Source: Flexivirga caeni
Lineage (GTDB): Bacteria > Actinomycetota > Actinomycetes > Actinomycetales > Dermatophilaceae
DNA: 64,000 nt
Reading direction: 5' to 3'
Assembly: GCF_003724155.1 (NCBI RefSeq)
Contig: NZ_RJJQ01000018.1
Coordinates: 50,071-114,070 of the forward strand
Positions 24,259 through 32,970 of the stretch are shown one piece after another. A model generated the notes under the pieces. The model ran no database searches, had not been told where the DNA came from, and saw nothing but the letters and a program-made list of their open reading frames with translations. The translations under genes were made by a program, and so were the position numbers. The first letter of the stretch is position 1, and each line of letters starts with the position of its first letter.

Positions 24259-24911
24259 GCACCGTTGCCATCATCGGCGGACACGGCAAGGTCGCCCTGC
24301 TACTCGCGGACGACCTTGTCAGGCAAGGGCATTCGGTGCGTTCCCTGTTCCGCAACGAGGATCACGCGGCAGAGGTTGCGGCGACCGGAGCCGAACCGGT
24401 GGTCGCCGACGTGGAGCATCTCGACGTTCCCGCGATCGCCCAGCTGATCACCGGCGCGGACGCCGTCGTCTGGTCCGCGGGTGCCGGCGGCGGCAACCCG
24501 GCTCGCACCTACGCGGTCGACCGCGATGCGGCGATCCGCAGCATGAACGCCGCGGTGGCGGCCGGCATCGAGCGCTATCTGATGGTTTCCTATTTCGGTG
24601 CGTCGCCCGATCACGGTGTGCCGCAAGATAATTCGTTCCACGCGTATGCCGAGGCAAAGGCGGCTGCCGACGAATACCTGCGTGGCACCGGCCTGGCCTG
24701 GACCATCGCCGGGCCGAGCCGGCTGACCGACGACCCGCCAACAGGTCGCATCGCCGTCAACGCGGACGGCCATCTCTCCTCGGGCAGCGTCACCCGTGCC
24801 GACGTCGCCGCTGTGGTCGCGGCGCTGCTGCCGGCCCCGCACGCCGTCGGCGCGTTCGTGCAGTTCAACAACGGCGATGTCCCGATCGCGGAGGCCATCG
24901 CGCAGCTGTAG
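24255..24911 (+). CDS. NAD(P)H-binding atypical SDR (YwnB/YhfK-like)
   Basis: 218 aa, GTG start overlapping the upstream stop. The N-terminal glycine motif is IIGGHGKVALLLADDL (GxxGxxG variant, residues 7-22), then RNEDHAAEVAATGAEPVVAD and DAVVWSAGAGGG, and RYLMVSYFGAS; the pattern matches NAD(P)-binding atypical SDRs related to BVR-B/flavin reductase. AYAEAKAAADEYL supplies the Tyr-xxx-Lys equivalent. It probably works with the coupled classical SDR, in an unknown pathway. Confidence 0.88.
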   Translation: MSTVAIIGGHGKVALLLADDLVRQGHSVRSLFRNEDHAAEVAATGAEPVVADVEHLDVPAIAQLITGADAVVWSAGAGGGNPARTYAVDRDAAIRSMNAAVAAGIERYLMVSYFGASPDHGVPQDNSFHAYAEAKAAADEYLRGTGLAWTIAGPSRLTDDPPTGRIAVNADGHLSSGSVTRADVAAVVAALLPAPHAVGAFVQFNNGDVPIAEAIAQL

Positions 24912-24918
24912 GGCGTAC

Positions 24919-24993
24919 GCAACCTTCGACGGTCGAGGTTTGGGGACGGGAAACGCGCCGAGGGTGTACGTAACCTTCGACGGTTGAGGGTTA
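24919..24993. repeat. hairpin repeat GTAACCTTCGACGG, copies B and C
   Basis: Copy B (24919-24942) and copy C (24969-24993) share AACCTTCGACGG with the copy at 10331. Copy C forms its own stem, ACGTAACC with GGTTACGT, and runs into the TAA stop of the antisense Gly-rich gene at 24991. The pair lies between convergent genes, so a transcription-termination role is plausible. Confidence 0.65.
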
Positions 24994-25533
24994 CGTCGTC
25001 TTGCCGGACGTGCCCGCACCTGGCGCGCCGCCCTGGCTGCCGGATCCAGGTGCCCCAGGCATCCCACCGCCGGAGCCGCTGCCTCCGGAACCCTGACCGC
25101 CCGAGCCCGACCCGCTGCCCCCGAACCCGCTGTCACCCGACCGGTCCCGAGCGTCGCGACGGTCGCTGGTGCCGCCCTGTTGCTGGGTGGTGCCGAAGCC
25201 GCCCGTTCGTCCCCCGCCGAACTGCCGGAAGTTGCCGAAACCGCCTCGGCCGCCGAAACCGTCCCCGTCGCCGGAATGTTGCGGCACCGCAGCGGACGCG
25301 GTGATCGCCCCGGCCGAGGAAAGGCCGATCGCGAGCGCCGCGACGACCGCGGTCTTCTTGCCGGACCAGCGCGGCTGGCGCAAGGCCGGCGACGTCGCCG
25401 GAGCGGGCGGCGCGGCGCCCGGCGGCGCCGGAGCGTTCCCGGCGCCATACATCGGGGCGGGCGGCACGGAAGCAGCCGGCCATCCGGCCGGGTCTCCGTT
25501 CTGCTCGGGTGGCTGCGGGGGCCGGTTCGTCAT
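24991..25533 (-). CDS. Gly/Ser-rich single-pass membrane protein
   Basis: 180 aa. A Pro-rich cytoplasmic tail (1-55) leads to RWSGKKTAVVAALAIGLSSAGAITASAA (one membrane helix, about 56-82). The rest is an external tail of low-complexity Gly, Ser and Asp (GFGGRGGFGNFRQFGGG, then GSGSGSGGQGSGGSGSGGG). No known domain. It diverges from the GT39 gene, whose own C-terminal part carries similar Gly-rich tracts, so a joint role at the cell surface is possible. Confidence 0.75.
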   Translation of the reverse strand: MTNRPPQPPEQNGDPAGWPAASVPPAPMYGAGNAPAPPGAAPPAPATSPALRQPRWSGKKTAVVAALAIGLSSAGAITASAAVPQHSGDGDGFGGRGGFGNFRQFGGGRTGGFGTTQQQGGTSDRRDARDRSGDSGFGGSGSGSGGQGSGGSGSGGGMPGAPGSGSQGGAPGAGTSGKTT

Positions 25534-25717
25534 ACCGTGGAATCCTCACTGGTCCGAAAGCGTGCGTGTCAGGAGACGAACATCGCGCCGCCCGCTGTGC
25601 AGGCGCTTTGCGCGATCGCTGCCCGTGCTGGCAACTTTCTGGCCACCCCGATCGCTCACGGTCCGGCCTGGTGCGCGCCACAGGATGCCCATAACCAGCG
25701 CGGCCACGGTGTCTGTC

Positions 25718-27826
25718 ATGGATACAGCCACCGCGGAACTGCGGACCTCAGATCGCCCCGTCCGTAGTGGGCCGCCGACCGGCGTCGCCCGATGCGTCAA
25801 TGGCGCGGGCAGCGGGCGTATGACGCGGCTCTGGCGGGGACATGCCGAGGATCCCTCGTGGGCGCGCCCGGCATCCTTCGGTCTGCTGATCGCGACCGCC
25901 ATCCTCTACTTCTACAACCTCACGGCGAGCAGCTGGGCCAACTCGTTCTATTCCGCTGCGGTGCAGGCAGGTTCGGTCAACTGGGAGGCGTTCTTCTTCG
26001 GCTCCTCGGATGCGGCGAACTCGATCACCGTGGACAAGCCGCCGGCCTCGCTGTGGGTAATGGCGCTGTCCGTGCGGGTCTTCGGGCTCAACTCCTTCGC
26101 GATCCTCATGCCCGAGGTGCTGATGGGTGTCGCGACGGTCGGCCTCCTCTACGTGATGGTCCGGCGGCACTTCGGCCCGGCCGCCGGACTCATCTCCGGG
26201 GCAACACTGGCGCTGACACCGGTTGCGGCACTGATGTTCCGCTTCAACAACCCGGACGCCCTGCTGGTGCTGCTGATGACCCTCGGCGCGTGGGCGACCA
26301 TGAAGGCGATCGAGAAGGGTTCGATCCGCTGGATGGTGCTGGTCGGCGTCTTCCTCGGCCTGGGCTTCCTGACCAAGACCCTGCAGGTCTTCCTGGTGAT
26401 CCCGTTCTTCGCGATCGCCTACCTGGTCGCGGGCCGCACCGGCCTGGTGCGCCGCATCCTCGGACTGCTGGCCGGGCTAGGCGCGATGATCCTGGCCGGC
26501 GGCTGGTGGGTGCTCATCGTGCAGCTCGTCCCGGCCAGTGCACGGCCGTACATCGGTGGCAGCACGGACAACTCGTTCTGGAACCTCACCTTCGGCTACA
26601 ACGGTTTCGGCCGGCTGAACGGCAACGAGACCGGATCCGTCGGCGGGGGTGGCCGTGGTGGCGGTGCCGGTGGAGGTATGTGGGGGTCGACCGGGATCAC
26701 CCGGATGTTCGGCGACGAGGTGGGCAGTCAGGTCTCCTGGCTGATCCCAGCCGCGCTCATCCTGCTGGCGATGGGACTGATCTTCCGCGGACGAGCGCCA
26801 CGGACCGACAACCGGCGTGCGGCATACCTGCTCTGGGGCGGCTGGCTGCTGGTGACCGGGCTGACGTTCTCGTTCATGGCCGGCATCTTCCACCAGTACT
26901 ACACCGTCGCGCTGGCTCCGGCGATCGCGGCGCTGGTCGGGATGGGCGCGCGTGAGGCGTGGGAGCACCGGCACAGCCCGGTTGGCTCGATCACGCTGGC
27001 CGCGGCGACCGCCGCGGCGGCAACCTGGTCCTTCATCCTGCTCACGCGCACGACGGCGTATGGCGACTGGCTGCGGATCTCCATCCTGGCCGTCGGTATG
27101 GCCGCAGCTTTCCTCCTGCTGGCGCTGAACTGGTTGCACCACAAGGCAATTCCGCTGGTGCTCGCGGCAGCGATTGCGGCCGGCCTGGCCGGCCCGGCGG
27201 CATACACCTGGAGCACGGTGGACTCGGCGCACACCGGTTCGATCCCGACCGCCGGACCCGGTGGCATGGGCGGCTTCGGCGGCGGTGCGCCGGGTGGCCG
27301 GCAGACGGCGGCACGCGGCGGAGCGATCCTGCGTGGCGGCATGGCAGGCGCCGTCCCCGGCGGCACGACCGGCGGCACAGGCGGTATGCCGGGAGGCACA
27401 ACCGGAAACGCCCAACGCGGCACGCAGTCCCGCGGCGGCATGGGTGGTCTGCTGAACGCCACCACCCCGAGCACGGCAGTCGTGGCCGCGCTGGAGGCGA
27501 ACGCCGGCAAGTACACCTGGGTCGCAGCCGCGATCGGCAGCAACAACGCGGCCGGGCTCCAGCTGGCTACGCGGCAGCCGGTGATGCCCATCGGCGGCTT
27601 CAACGGGAGTGACAACTCACCGACGCTGGCGCAGTTCCAGGCATACGTGAAGGCCGGCAAGATCCACTACTTCGTCGCCGGCGGGGTCGGCGGGCAGCAG
27701 ATGGGCGGATCCAACGCTGCGCAGGAGATCGCGACCTGGGTGGAGGCCCACTTCACAAAGGTCACGATCGGCGGCAGCACGTTCTACGACCTGACGCGGC
27801 CTACCAGCTCGACGTCGAGCAAGTGA
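25718..27826 (+). CDS. ArnT/YkcB-like GT39 membrane glycosyltransferase
   Basis: 702 aa from ATG 25718 (GTG 25709 also possible). The first external loop has the catalytic-type segment SANSITVDKPPASLW, and about eleven helices follow to residue 480. A Gly-rich loop (SVGGGGRGGGAGGGMWG, about 308-324) interrupts the membrane part. A second tract (about 510-570) precedes a C-terminal soluble domain with the YkcA/B-like ending HYFVAGGVGG. Such enzymes transfer a sugar from a polyprenyl phosphate donor outside the membrane. The GT2 gene just downstream is the natural donor synthase. Confidence 0.88.
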   Translation: MDTATAELRTSDRPVRSGPPTGVARCVNGAGSGRMTRLWRGHAEDPSWARPASFGLLIATAILYFYNLTASSWANSFYSAAVQAGSVNWEAFFFGSSDAANSITVDKPPASLWVMALSVRVFGLNSFAILMPEVLMGVATVGLLYVMVRRHFGPAAGLISGATLALTPVAALMFRFNNPDALLVLLMTLGAWATMKAIEKGSIRWMVLVGVFLGLGFLTKTLQVFLVIPFFAIAYLVAGRTGLVRRILGLLAGLGAMILAGGWWVLIVQLVPASARPYIGGSTDNSFWNLTFGYNGFGRLNGNETGSVGGGGRGGGAGGGMWGSTGITRMFGDEVGSQVSWLIPAALILLAMGLIFRGRAPRTDNRRAAYLLWGGWLLVTGLTFSFMAGIFHQYYTVALAPAIAALVGMGAREAWEHRHSPVGSITLAAATAAAATWSFILLTRTTAYGDWLRISILAVGMAAAFLLLALNWLHHKAIPLVLAAAIAAGLAGPAAYTWSTVDSAHTGSIPTAGPGGMGGFGGGAPGGRQTAARGGAILRGGMAGAVPGGTTGGTGGMPGGTTGNAQRGTQSRGGMGGLLNATTPSTAVVAALEANAGKYTWVAAAIGSNNAAGLQLATRQPVMPIGGFNGSDNSPTLAQFQAYVKAGKIHYFVAGGVGGQQMGGSNAAQEIATWVEAHFTKVTIGGSTFYDLTRPTSSTSSK

Positions 27827-27840
27827 CCAGGAAGGCAACG

Positions 27841-28716
27841 ATGATGAGACAGTTTCCGGCAGAAGGACTTCCGGACACCCACCGCGTGCCGGATCAGGGG
27901 TTCGCGCCCGTCGTGCTCGACGTGGTGATCCCGGTCTACAACGAGGAGCACGTGCTGGCGGCGAGTGTCGAGACGGTATGGCGGATGCTCGACACCGAGC
28001 TGCCGTATCCGTTCCGGATCACGATCGTCGACAACGCGTCGACGGACGGCACGCTGCGTGTCGCCCGGCAGCTCGCGAGCACTTATCCGCAGGTGCGCGT
28101 GCGCGTGATGACTCGCAAGGGCCGTGGTCGTGCGCTGAAACATGCCTGGCTGCAGTCCGAGGCCTTCGTGCTGGCTTATATGGATGTCGACCTGTCCACC
28201 GATCTGAGCGCGTTGTTTCCGTTGATCGCGCCGTTGCTCTCGGGTCACTCCGACCTCGCCATCGGCTCGCGATTGGCGCGTGGCGCGCACGTCGTTCGCG
28301 GTCCGAAACGCGAATTTATCTCTCGCAGCTACAATTTCATTCTGCACCGGACACTGCACGCCAGGTTCTCCGATGCGCAGTGCGGGTTCAAGGCGATCCG
28401 TGGCGATGTCGCGCGTCGGCTGCTGCCGCTCGTGCAGGACACCTCCTGGTTCTTCGACACCGAGCTACTCGTCCTCGCCGAATGGTGCAGCCTGCGCATC
28501 CACGAGGTCCCGGTCGACTGGTATGACGACCCGGACAGCCGCGTGCACATCGCCAGCACGGCCCGCGATGATCTCCGTGGCGTACGGCGCCTGCGCAGCA
28601 CTCGCGCCGCGCTGGATCCCCAGCTGGTGCAACTGCGGAATTCGTTGGGGCGACTCGGCATACAGAGTGTCGGCGAGGTCACCGGGATGGTGGAGAAGCC
28701 GCACCTGGTCGGATAG
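27841..28716 (+). CDS. GT2 glycosyltransferase (polyprenyl-phosphate sugar synthase type)
   Basis: 291 aa; ATG 27841 is favoured because AGGAAGG lies 5 bp upstream (ATG 27844 equivalent). DVVIPVYNEE (28-37), VDNASTDGT, the metal-binding YMDVDLSTDL (DxD) and a QCGFKAI segment match dolichol-phosphate mannose/glucose synthase-like GT2 enzymes. It should load a hexose on undecaprenyl or decaprenyl phosphate at the inner face. It starts 14 bp after the GT39 gene; the two form a YkcC-YkcB type module. Confidence 0.9.
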   Translation: MMRQFPAEGLPDTHRVPDQGFAPVVLDVVIPVYNEEHVLAASVETVWRMLDTELPYPFRITIVDNASTDGTLRVARQLASTYPQVRVRVMTRKGRGRALKHAWLQSEAFVLAYMDVDLSTDLSALFPLIAPLLSGHSDLAIGSRLARGAHVVRGPKREFISRSYNFILHRTLHARFSDAQCGFKAIRGDVARRLLPLVQDTSWFFDTELLVLAEWCSLRIHEVPVDWYDDPDSRVHIASTARDDLRGVRRLRSTRAALDPQLVQLRNSLGRLGIQSVGEVTGMVEKPHLVG

Positions 28717-28787
28717 GCCGACACCTGCCTGTCCCGTCCGCGGCGGCCTGCTCGTCGGGGGAAGCCCGGTAGCCAGGCGTCGTACAC

Positions 28788-28806
28788 TAAGGTTAGGCTA
28801 ACCTTA
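28788..28806. promoter_or_regulatory. DtxR/IdeR iron box
   Basis: TAAGGTTAGGCTAACCTTA matches 17 of 19 positions of the consensus TTAGGTTAGGCTAACCTAA and is a perfect palindrome apart from the centre. Its last A is the first base of the ATG of the siderophore-binding lipoprotein. A possible -10 (TACACT, 28783-28788) abuts it. Predicted repression under iron sufficiency. Confidence 0.95.
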
Positions 28807-29837
28807 TGCGAATGATCCGAACGCTCTCCGTGCCCACCGCCTGCATTGCCGCGCTCGCCCTCGCGGGTTGTGGGTCGAGTTCCTCGTCGGGCTCGTCCTC
28901 CCCGCGAACGTCGAGCATCGGAACGACGAGTCCGAGCGCGGCGTTCCCGGTGACGATCGACTCTTCGGTCGGGACGGCGACGATCACGAAGCAGCCGCAG
29001 CGGGTGGTCGCGATCGGCTGGGGCAGTCAAGACGCCGCGCTCGCTCTCGGTGTCAAGCCGGTCGGCATGCAGGACATGACCGGCAACACCGGCAACAACA
29101 CGGGAATCCTGCCGTGGGACAAGGCGAAGCTCGGCACTAGCAAGCCGGAGTTGATCAACTACGTCTCGGACAAGGTGCCTTACGAGCAGATCGCGGCGTT
29201 GCACCCAGACGTGATCCTCGCGGTCGACTCTGGCCTGACCAAGACCGAGTGGAGCCAGCTCAACCACATCGCTCCGACCGTCGGCTACCCGGGTGTTGCC
29301 TGGCAGACTTCATGGCAGGACCAGATCGGCATCGTCGGCAAGGCGCTCGGGCGCACCTCTGAGGCTGCGGCGCTGGAGAAGTCCACGAACGCGCTGATCA
29401 GCAAGGCCCGGGCCGACCACCCCGAATTCCGTGGCAAGACAGTCGCATTCGGCTCCGGCACCGCCACCGACTCCTTCAACCTCTACTTGGCGAGCGACTC
29501 ACGGGTGCAACTGCTCAAGGAGCTCGGCTTCACCATCTCCTCGTCGATGCCCAAGAGCGGCACGTCGTTCGCCGTGCCGCTCAGCCTCGAGCGGCTCGAC
29601 ACCATCGACTCGGACGTGCTGGTCTCCTGGTATCTCAGCTCCGGTGTGCAGAAGTCTCTCGAGGGCAGCCCGCTGTTCAAGCGTATGCCGGCGGTACGGC
29701 GACACGGTTACGTCCCGATCACCGACCCCGCAATGGTTTTCGCCACGAGCTCCGTCACCGTGCTGAGCCTGCCGTGGATGCTGGACCGCTACCTGCCGCT
29801 GCTCAGCAAGGCGGCGGACGGCAAGGCATCGTCCTGA
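28806..29837 (+). CDS. iron-siderophore ABC transporter substrate-binding lipoprotein
   Basis: 343 aa. Signal peptide with lipobox LAGC (Cys about residue 22), a Ser-rich linker, then a periplasmic-binding fold of the FecB/FhuD type: PQRVVAIGWGSQDAALALGV, EQIAALHPDVILAV, and a C-terminal SSVTVLSLPWMLDRYLPLL. It would capture a ferric siderophore outside the membrane. No permease or ATPase gene is adjacent, so partners lie elsewhere. Controlled by the iron box that touches its start codon; ATG 28812 is an alternative start. Confidence 0.93.
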   Translation: MRMIRTLSVPTACIAALALAGCGSSSSSGSSSPRTSSIGTTSPSAAFPVTIDSSVGTATITKQPQRVVAIGWGSQDAALALGVKPVGMQDMTGNTGNNTGILPWDKAKLGTSKPELINYVSDKVPYEQIAALHPDVILAVDSGLTKTEWSQLNHIAPTVGYPGVAWQTSWQDQIGIVGKALGRTSEAAALEKSTNALISKARADHPEFRGKTVAFGSGTATDSFNLYLASDSRVQLLKELGFTISSSMPKSGTSFAVPLSLERLDTIDSDVLVSWYLSSGVQKSLEGSPLFKRMPAVRRHGYVPITDPAMVFATSSVTVLSLPWMLDRYLPLLSKAADGKASS

Positions 29838-30736
29838 TCGAGCTGGCCCTCCCGCGGCTGGCTCCGGAAGCGCGGGACTGTTGTGGGCAGCTGTGGCGTG
29901 ATGCGCGGGTCCTGGCGTGGGGCGAAGGGATTCACCTGCGGGCGGAGTACCTGGATGCGCGTAACGCCGTCCTTTCGCAGCTGATGCAGAGCGGCGAGCC
30001 GATGGTGCTGGCGCTGGAGACCAGCTTCGCGCGGTCCCGCCTGGCCGACGCCTACGTCCTCGGCGACGGCCCCGACGATCCCGACGACGAGGTGATCCGC
30101 AGCGTCTGGTCCTGGTCGGCACGTCCCCTCGCGAAGAACGCCGCCATGTTGCGTTTCGTGCGCGCGCACAACTCGACCCGTGCGCCGCGCGATCGCGTGC
30201 GGATCTACGGACTGGAGATGTATGCCGGTGCTGGCGTCGACCCGAATTCGCTGCAGCACCGGGCCGATCGGCAGCATGCGCGCAGGCTGGCCGCACTGCT
30301 CACGACCCACCTAACCGGCGGAGGCGATCACCGGGAACTGGCCGGCAGGGACGGCGCTCAGTTCGTCACACTGATGGAGGTGTTCGAGCGCCATGAGGGC
30401 ACACGAGTCCTGCTCTTCGAGCAGACGGGGCACCTCGATCGGCGGGTGCCCGGGTCGCTGGCTGCGCAGCTCGTCGCAGGAGGAGGTGTTCCGGTGCGGA
30501 CCGTGGGTGCGTTCTGGTCGGCCGAGGACCCGACCGTCCGATTCCCGCTGGGGGACTATGAGCTGCTGAGCAGGTGGCTGGACGCCCATCCGGAGCGACT
30601 ACTGCCCGTCGTCGAGGGCGGCGGGTTGCTGGACCTGGCCGGTGCAGGAACCACCGGGAGTCCGGCGGTGCTCCGCGAGGCGGCATCGGCTTTCGATGCG
30701 GTGCTGCACGTGCCGCGCACGACGCCGATTCGCTGA
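29774..30736 (+). CDS. erythromycin-esterase-like protein
   Basis: About 320 aa from GTG 29774, which overlaps the lipoprotein gene by 64 bp; no other normal start lies before the conserved part. DARVLAWGEGIHLRAEYLDAR (about 44-64) retains the GExxH catalytic motif, and ALETSFARSRLADAYVLG, WSWSARPLAKNAAMLRFVRAHN and RVRIYGLEMY follow the erythromycin esterase family order. The Gly after the His (GExxHG) is Leu here. The family includes macrolide esterases and succinoglycan-type enzymes of unknown substrate. Probably cotranscribed with the iron lipoprotein. Confidence 0.8.
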   Translation: MDAGPLPAAAQQGGGRQGIVLIELALPRLAPEARDCCGQLWRDARVLAWGEGIHLRAEYLDARNAVLSQLMQSGEPMVLALETSFARSRLADAYVLGDGPDDPDDEVIRSVWSWSARPLAKNAAMLRFVRAHNSTRAPRDRVRIYGLEMYAGAGVDPNSLQHRADRQHARRLAALLTTHLTGGGDHRELAGRDGAQFVTLMEVFERHEGTRVLLFEQTGHLDRRVPGSLAAQLVAGGGVPVRTVGAFWSAEDPTVRFPLGDYELLSRWLDAHPERLLPVVEGGGLLDLAGAGTTGSPAVLREAASAFDAVLHVPRTTPIR

Positions 30737-30746
30737 CCGCCCGAGG

Positions 30747-31712
30747 TCAGTCAGCACCCGGCGGGTCCTCGGCGCCCTCGCGTTCGTCGCGGGCCGCCCA
30801 GTCCAGCAGGGTGTCGAGGCGGAAGGTCTCGTCGTCGATCCCGGCGGTGAGATCGCCCTTTTCGGCATACCGCGCCGGGACGGTGGCGATGGTGCAGTCG
30901 CGTGGCTCGATGTCGTCCAGCTCGTCCCAGGTGAACGGTGTGGAGACCGTTGCGCCGGTGTTGCCGCGCACCGAGTAGGCCGCCGCGATCGTGTGATCAC
31001 GCGTGTTCTGGTTGTAGTCGACGAAGACCAGGTGCGGGTCGCGGTCCTTGCGCCACCAGGTGGTGGTGACGTCCTCGGGTGCGCGGCGCTCGACCTCGCG
31101 GGCGAACGCGAGCGCGGCCCGGCGTACGTCCTGGAACCCCCACTCCGGCTCGATCCGCACGTAGACGTGCAGGCCTGACCCGCCCGATGTCTTCGGGTAG
31201 CCGGTGATGCCCAGTTCATCGAGCACTTCGTGCGCGACGTGAGCCGTCCGGCGGACTCGATCGAATCCCGCTTGCGGCATCGGGTCGAGGTCGATCCGCC
31301 ATTCGTCCGGCCGCTCGACGTCGAAGCGCCGGGAGTTCCAGGGGTGGAACTCGACGGTCGACATCTGCACTGCCCAGATGACCGCGCCGATCTCGGTGAC
31401 GCACAGCTCGTCGGCGGTGCGGTTCCAGCGCGGGAAGTGAATCTCCACTGTTTCCAGCCAGTCCGGGGCCCCGCGCGGCACCCGCTTCTGGTGCACCTTC
31501 TCGCCGGTCACCCCGGTCGGAAAGCGGTGCAGCATCGTAGGCCGGTCGCGCAGCGCGCGCACGATGCCTTCCTCGACGGCGAGGTAGTAGCGCGCGAGGT
31601 CCTCCTTCGTCTCGCTACGCGCGGGGAAGTAGACCCGGTCGGGGTGGGAGATGCGGACCAGGTGATCGCCGGCCACGATCTCGATGGCCGGCGTGCTGCC
31701 CTTGGCTGCCAT
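30747..31712 (-). CDS. LigD-type primase-polymerase domain protein, stand-alone
   Basis: 321 aa, equal to one LigD polymerase (POL) domain. The catalytic acids are in WRIDLDP (D141, D143), the nucleotide-binding SGGSGLHVYVRI follows, and the third motif region is HLVFVDYNQNTRDHTIAAAYSVRG with VSTPFTWDEL. Such proteins add ribonucleotides at breaks during Ku-dependent end joining. No ligase, nuclease or ku gene is adjacent, so it is a single-domain homologue. It diverges from an MFS gene. Confidence 0.93.
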   Translation of the reverse strand: MAAKGSTPAIEIVAGDHLVRISHPDRVYFPARSETKEDLARYYLAVEEGIVRALRDRPTMLHRFPTGVTGEKVHQKRVPRGAPDWLETVEIHFPRWNRTADELCVTEIGAVIWAVQMSTVEFHPWNSRRFDVERPDEWRIDLDPMPQAGFDRVRRTAHVAHEVLDELGITGYPKTSGGSGLHVYVRIEPEWGFQDVRRAALAFAREVERRAPEDVTTTWWRKDRDPHLVFVDYNQNTRDHTIAAAYSVRGNTGATVSTPFTWDELDDIEPRDCTIATVPARYAEKGDLTAGIDDETFRLDTLLDWAARDEREGAEDPPGAD

Positions 31713-31749
31713 GCGGCAAACCTACTGCGCTGGAGCACAATGGGTTCAC

Positions 31750-32970
31750 GTGTCGACCGAAGAGCAGGCCCCGCAGCACGTGCAGACCGGACTGAGCCGC
31801 GCAACTGTCCTGCTGATGGCAGCGGCGACCGGGGTGACCGTCGCGAGCCTCTACTACTGTCAGCCGCTGCTCGACGCGATGAGCAGCAGTTTCGGCATCG
31901 CACCCGCGACGGCCGGTCTGCTGGTCACGTTCACGCAGGTCGGCTACGCGGTCGGGTTGCTTCTCGTCATACCGCTCGGGGACCTGCTGGAGCGTCGCAC
32001 GTTGATCGTGTGGCTCTCCGCGGCACTGGTCGCCGCATTGTTGCTGGTCGCCGTATCTCCCACTGGCACCTGGTTGTTCGCCGCATCCCTGCTGGTCGGA
32101 CTGCTGTCGGTGGTGGCACAGATCCTGGTGCCGCTCGCGGCGACGCTGGCCGCGCCCGAGGAGCGCGGCGCGATCGTCGGCACCATCATGAGCGGCCTGC
32201 TGCTCGGCATCCTGCTCGCGCGGACGGCGGCCGGGTTGCTGGCCGAAGCCGGCGGCTGGCGGTCGGTCTACGTCGTCGCCGCGGCGTGCGTCGCCCTGCT
32301 GACCGTCGCGTTGCGCCGCGGGCTGCCACGCAGTCCGGCGATGGCTGCCACGACGTATGCCGGTCTGCTGCGTTCCGTCGGGCGGCTGATCGTCCGCGAG
32401 CCCATCTTGCGCCGCCGCATGCTGTATGGCGCACTGGCGTTCGCCCAGTTCAGCGTCCTCTGGACGGCCTTGACCGGGCTGCTGACTGCAGCGCCGTACC
32501 ACTACTCGGAGGCGGTGATCGGCCTCTTCGGGCTGATCGGTGCGGCGGGTGCCGCGTCCGCGCAATTCGCAGGCAGGCACGCCGACAAGGGCCGTGCGCT
32601 GGCGCTCACCATTGGGTTCGGGGTGTTGCTGGGGCTGTCCTGGATAGCCATGGCGGCCGGGCGCTCACACCTGGTCCCGCTGATCGTCGGCATCGTCGTG
32701 CTCGACCTCGGGGTGCAGGGCGTCCATGTGACCAACCAGAGCCAGATCTACACGCTGGCGGGTGAGGCGCGCTCGCGGGTCACCAGCGCCTACATGACGG
32801 CATACTTCGCCGGCGGCGCGCTCGGCTCGTGGAGCGCGACGCGGGTCGCAGCCGCAGACGGCTGGCGTGGCGTGTGCCTGCTGGGCGGCGGGCTGGCCGT
32901 CGTGTTGCTGGTCGCGGTCATCGTGGGAGAAGCGTCCCTGCGGATCCGGGGGCGGCAGCCGGCAAGCTGA
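31750..32970 (+). CDS. MFS transporter (YnfM/arabinose-efflux-like)
   Basis: 406 aa from GTG 31750; the frame is open to 31684 but that would overlap the divergent gene. About twelve helices; early LLMAAATGVTVASLYYCQPLLDAM and GLLVTFTQVGYAVGLLLVIPLGDLLERRTLI (loop 2-3 signature) match the YnfM-like exporter family. One of its Ile codons (LLVIPLGD) is the rare ATA inside a GTATGNC motif (complement). Substrate unknown; ends one base before the ABC-F stop on the other strand. Confidence 0.9.
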   Translation: MSTEEQAPQHVQTGLSRATVLLMAAATGVTVASLYYCQPLLDAMSSSFGIAPATAGLLVTFTQVGYAVGLLLVIPLGDLLERRTLIVWLSAALVAALLLVAVSPTGTWLFAASLLVGLLSVVAQILVPLAATLAAPEERGAIVGTIMSGLLLGILLARTAAGLLAEAGGWRSVYVVAAACVALLTVALRRGLPRSPAMAATTYAGLLRSVGRLIVREPILRRRMLYGALAFAQFSVLWTALTGLLTAAPYHYSEAVIGLFGLIGAAGAASAQFAGRHADKGRALALTIGFGVLLGLSWIAMAAGRSHLVPLIVGIVVLDLGVQGVHVTNQSQIYTLAGEARSRVTSAYMTAYFAGGALGSWSATRVAAADGWRGVCLLGGGLAVVLLVAVIVGEASLRIRGRQPAS

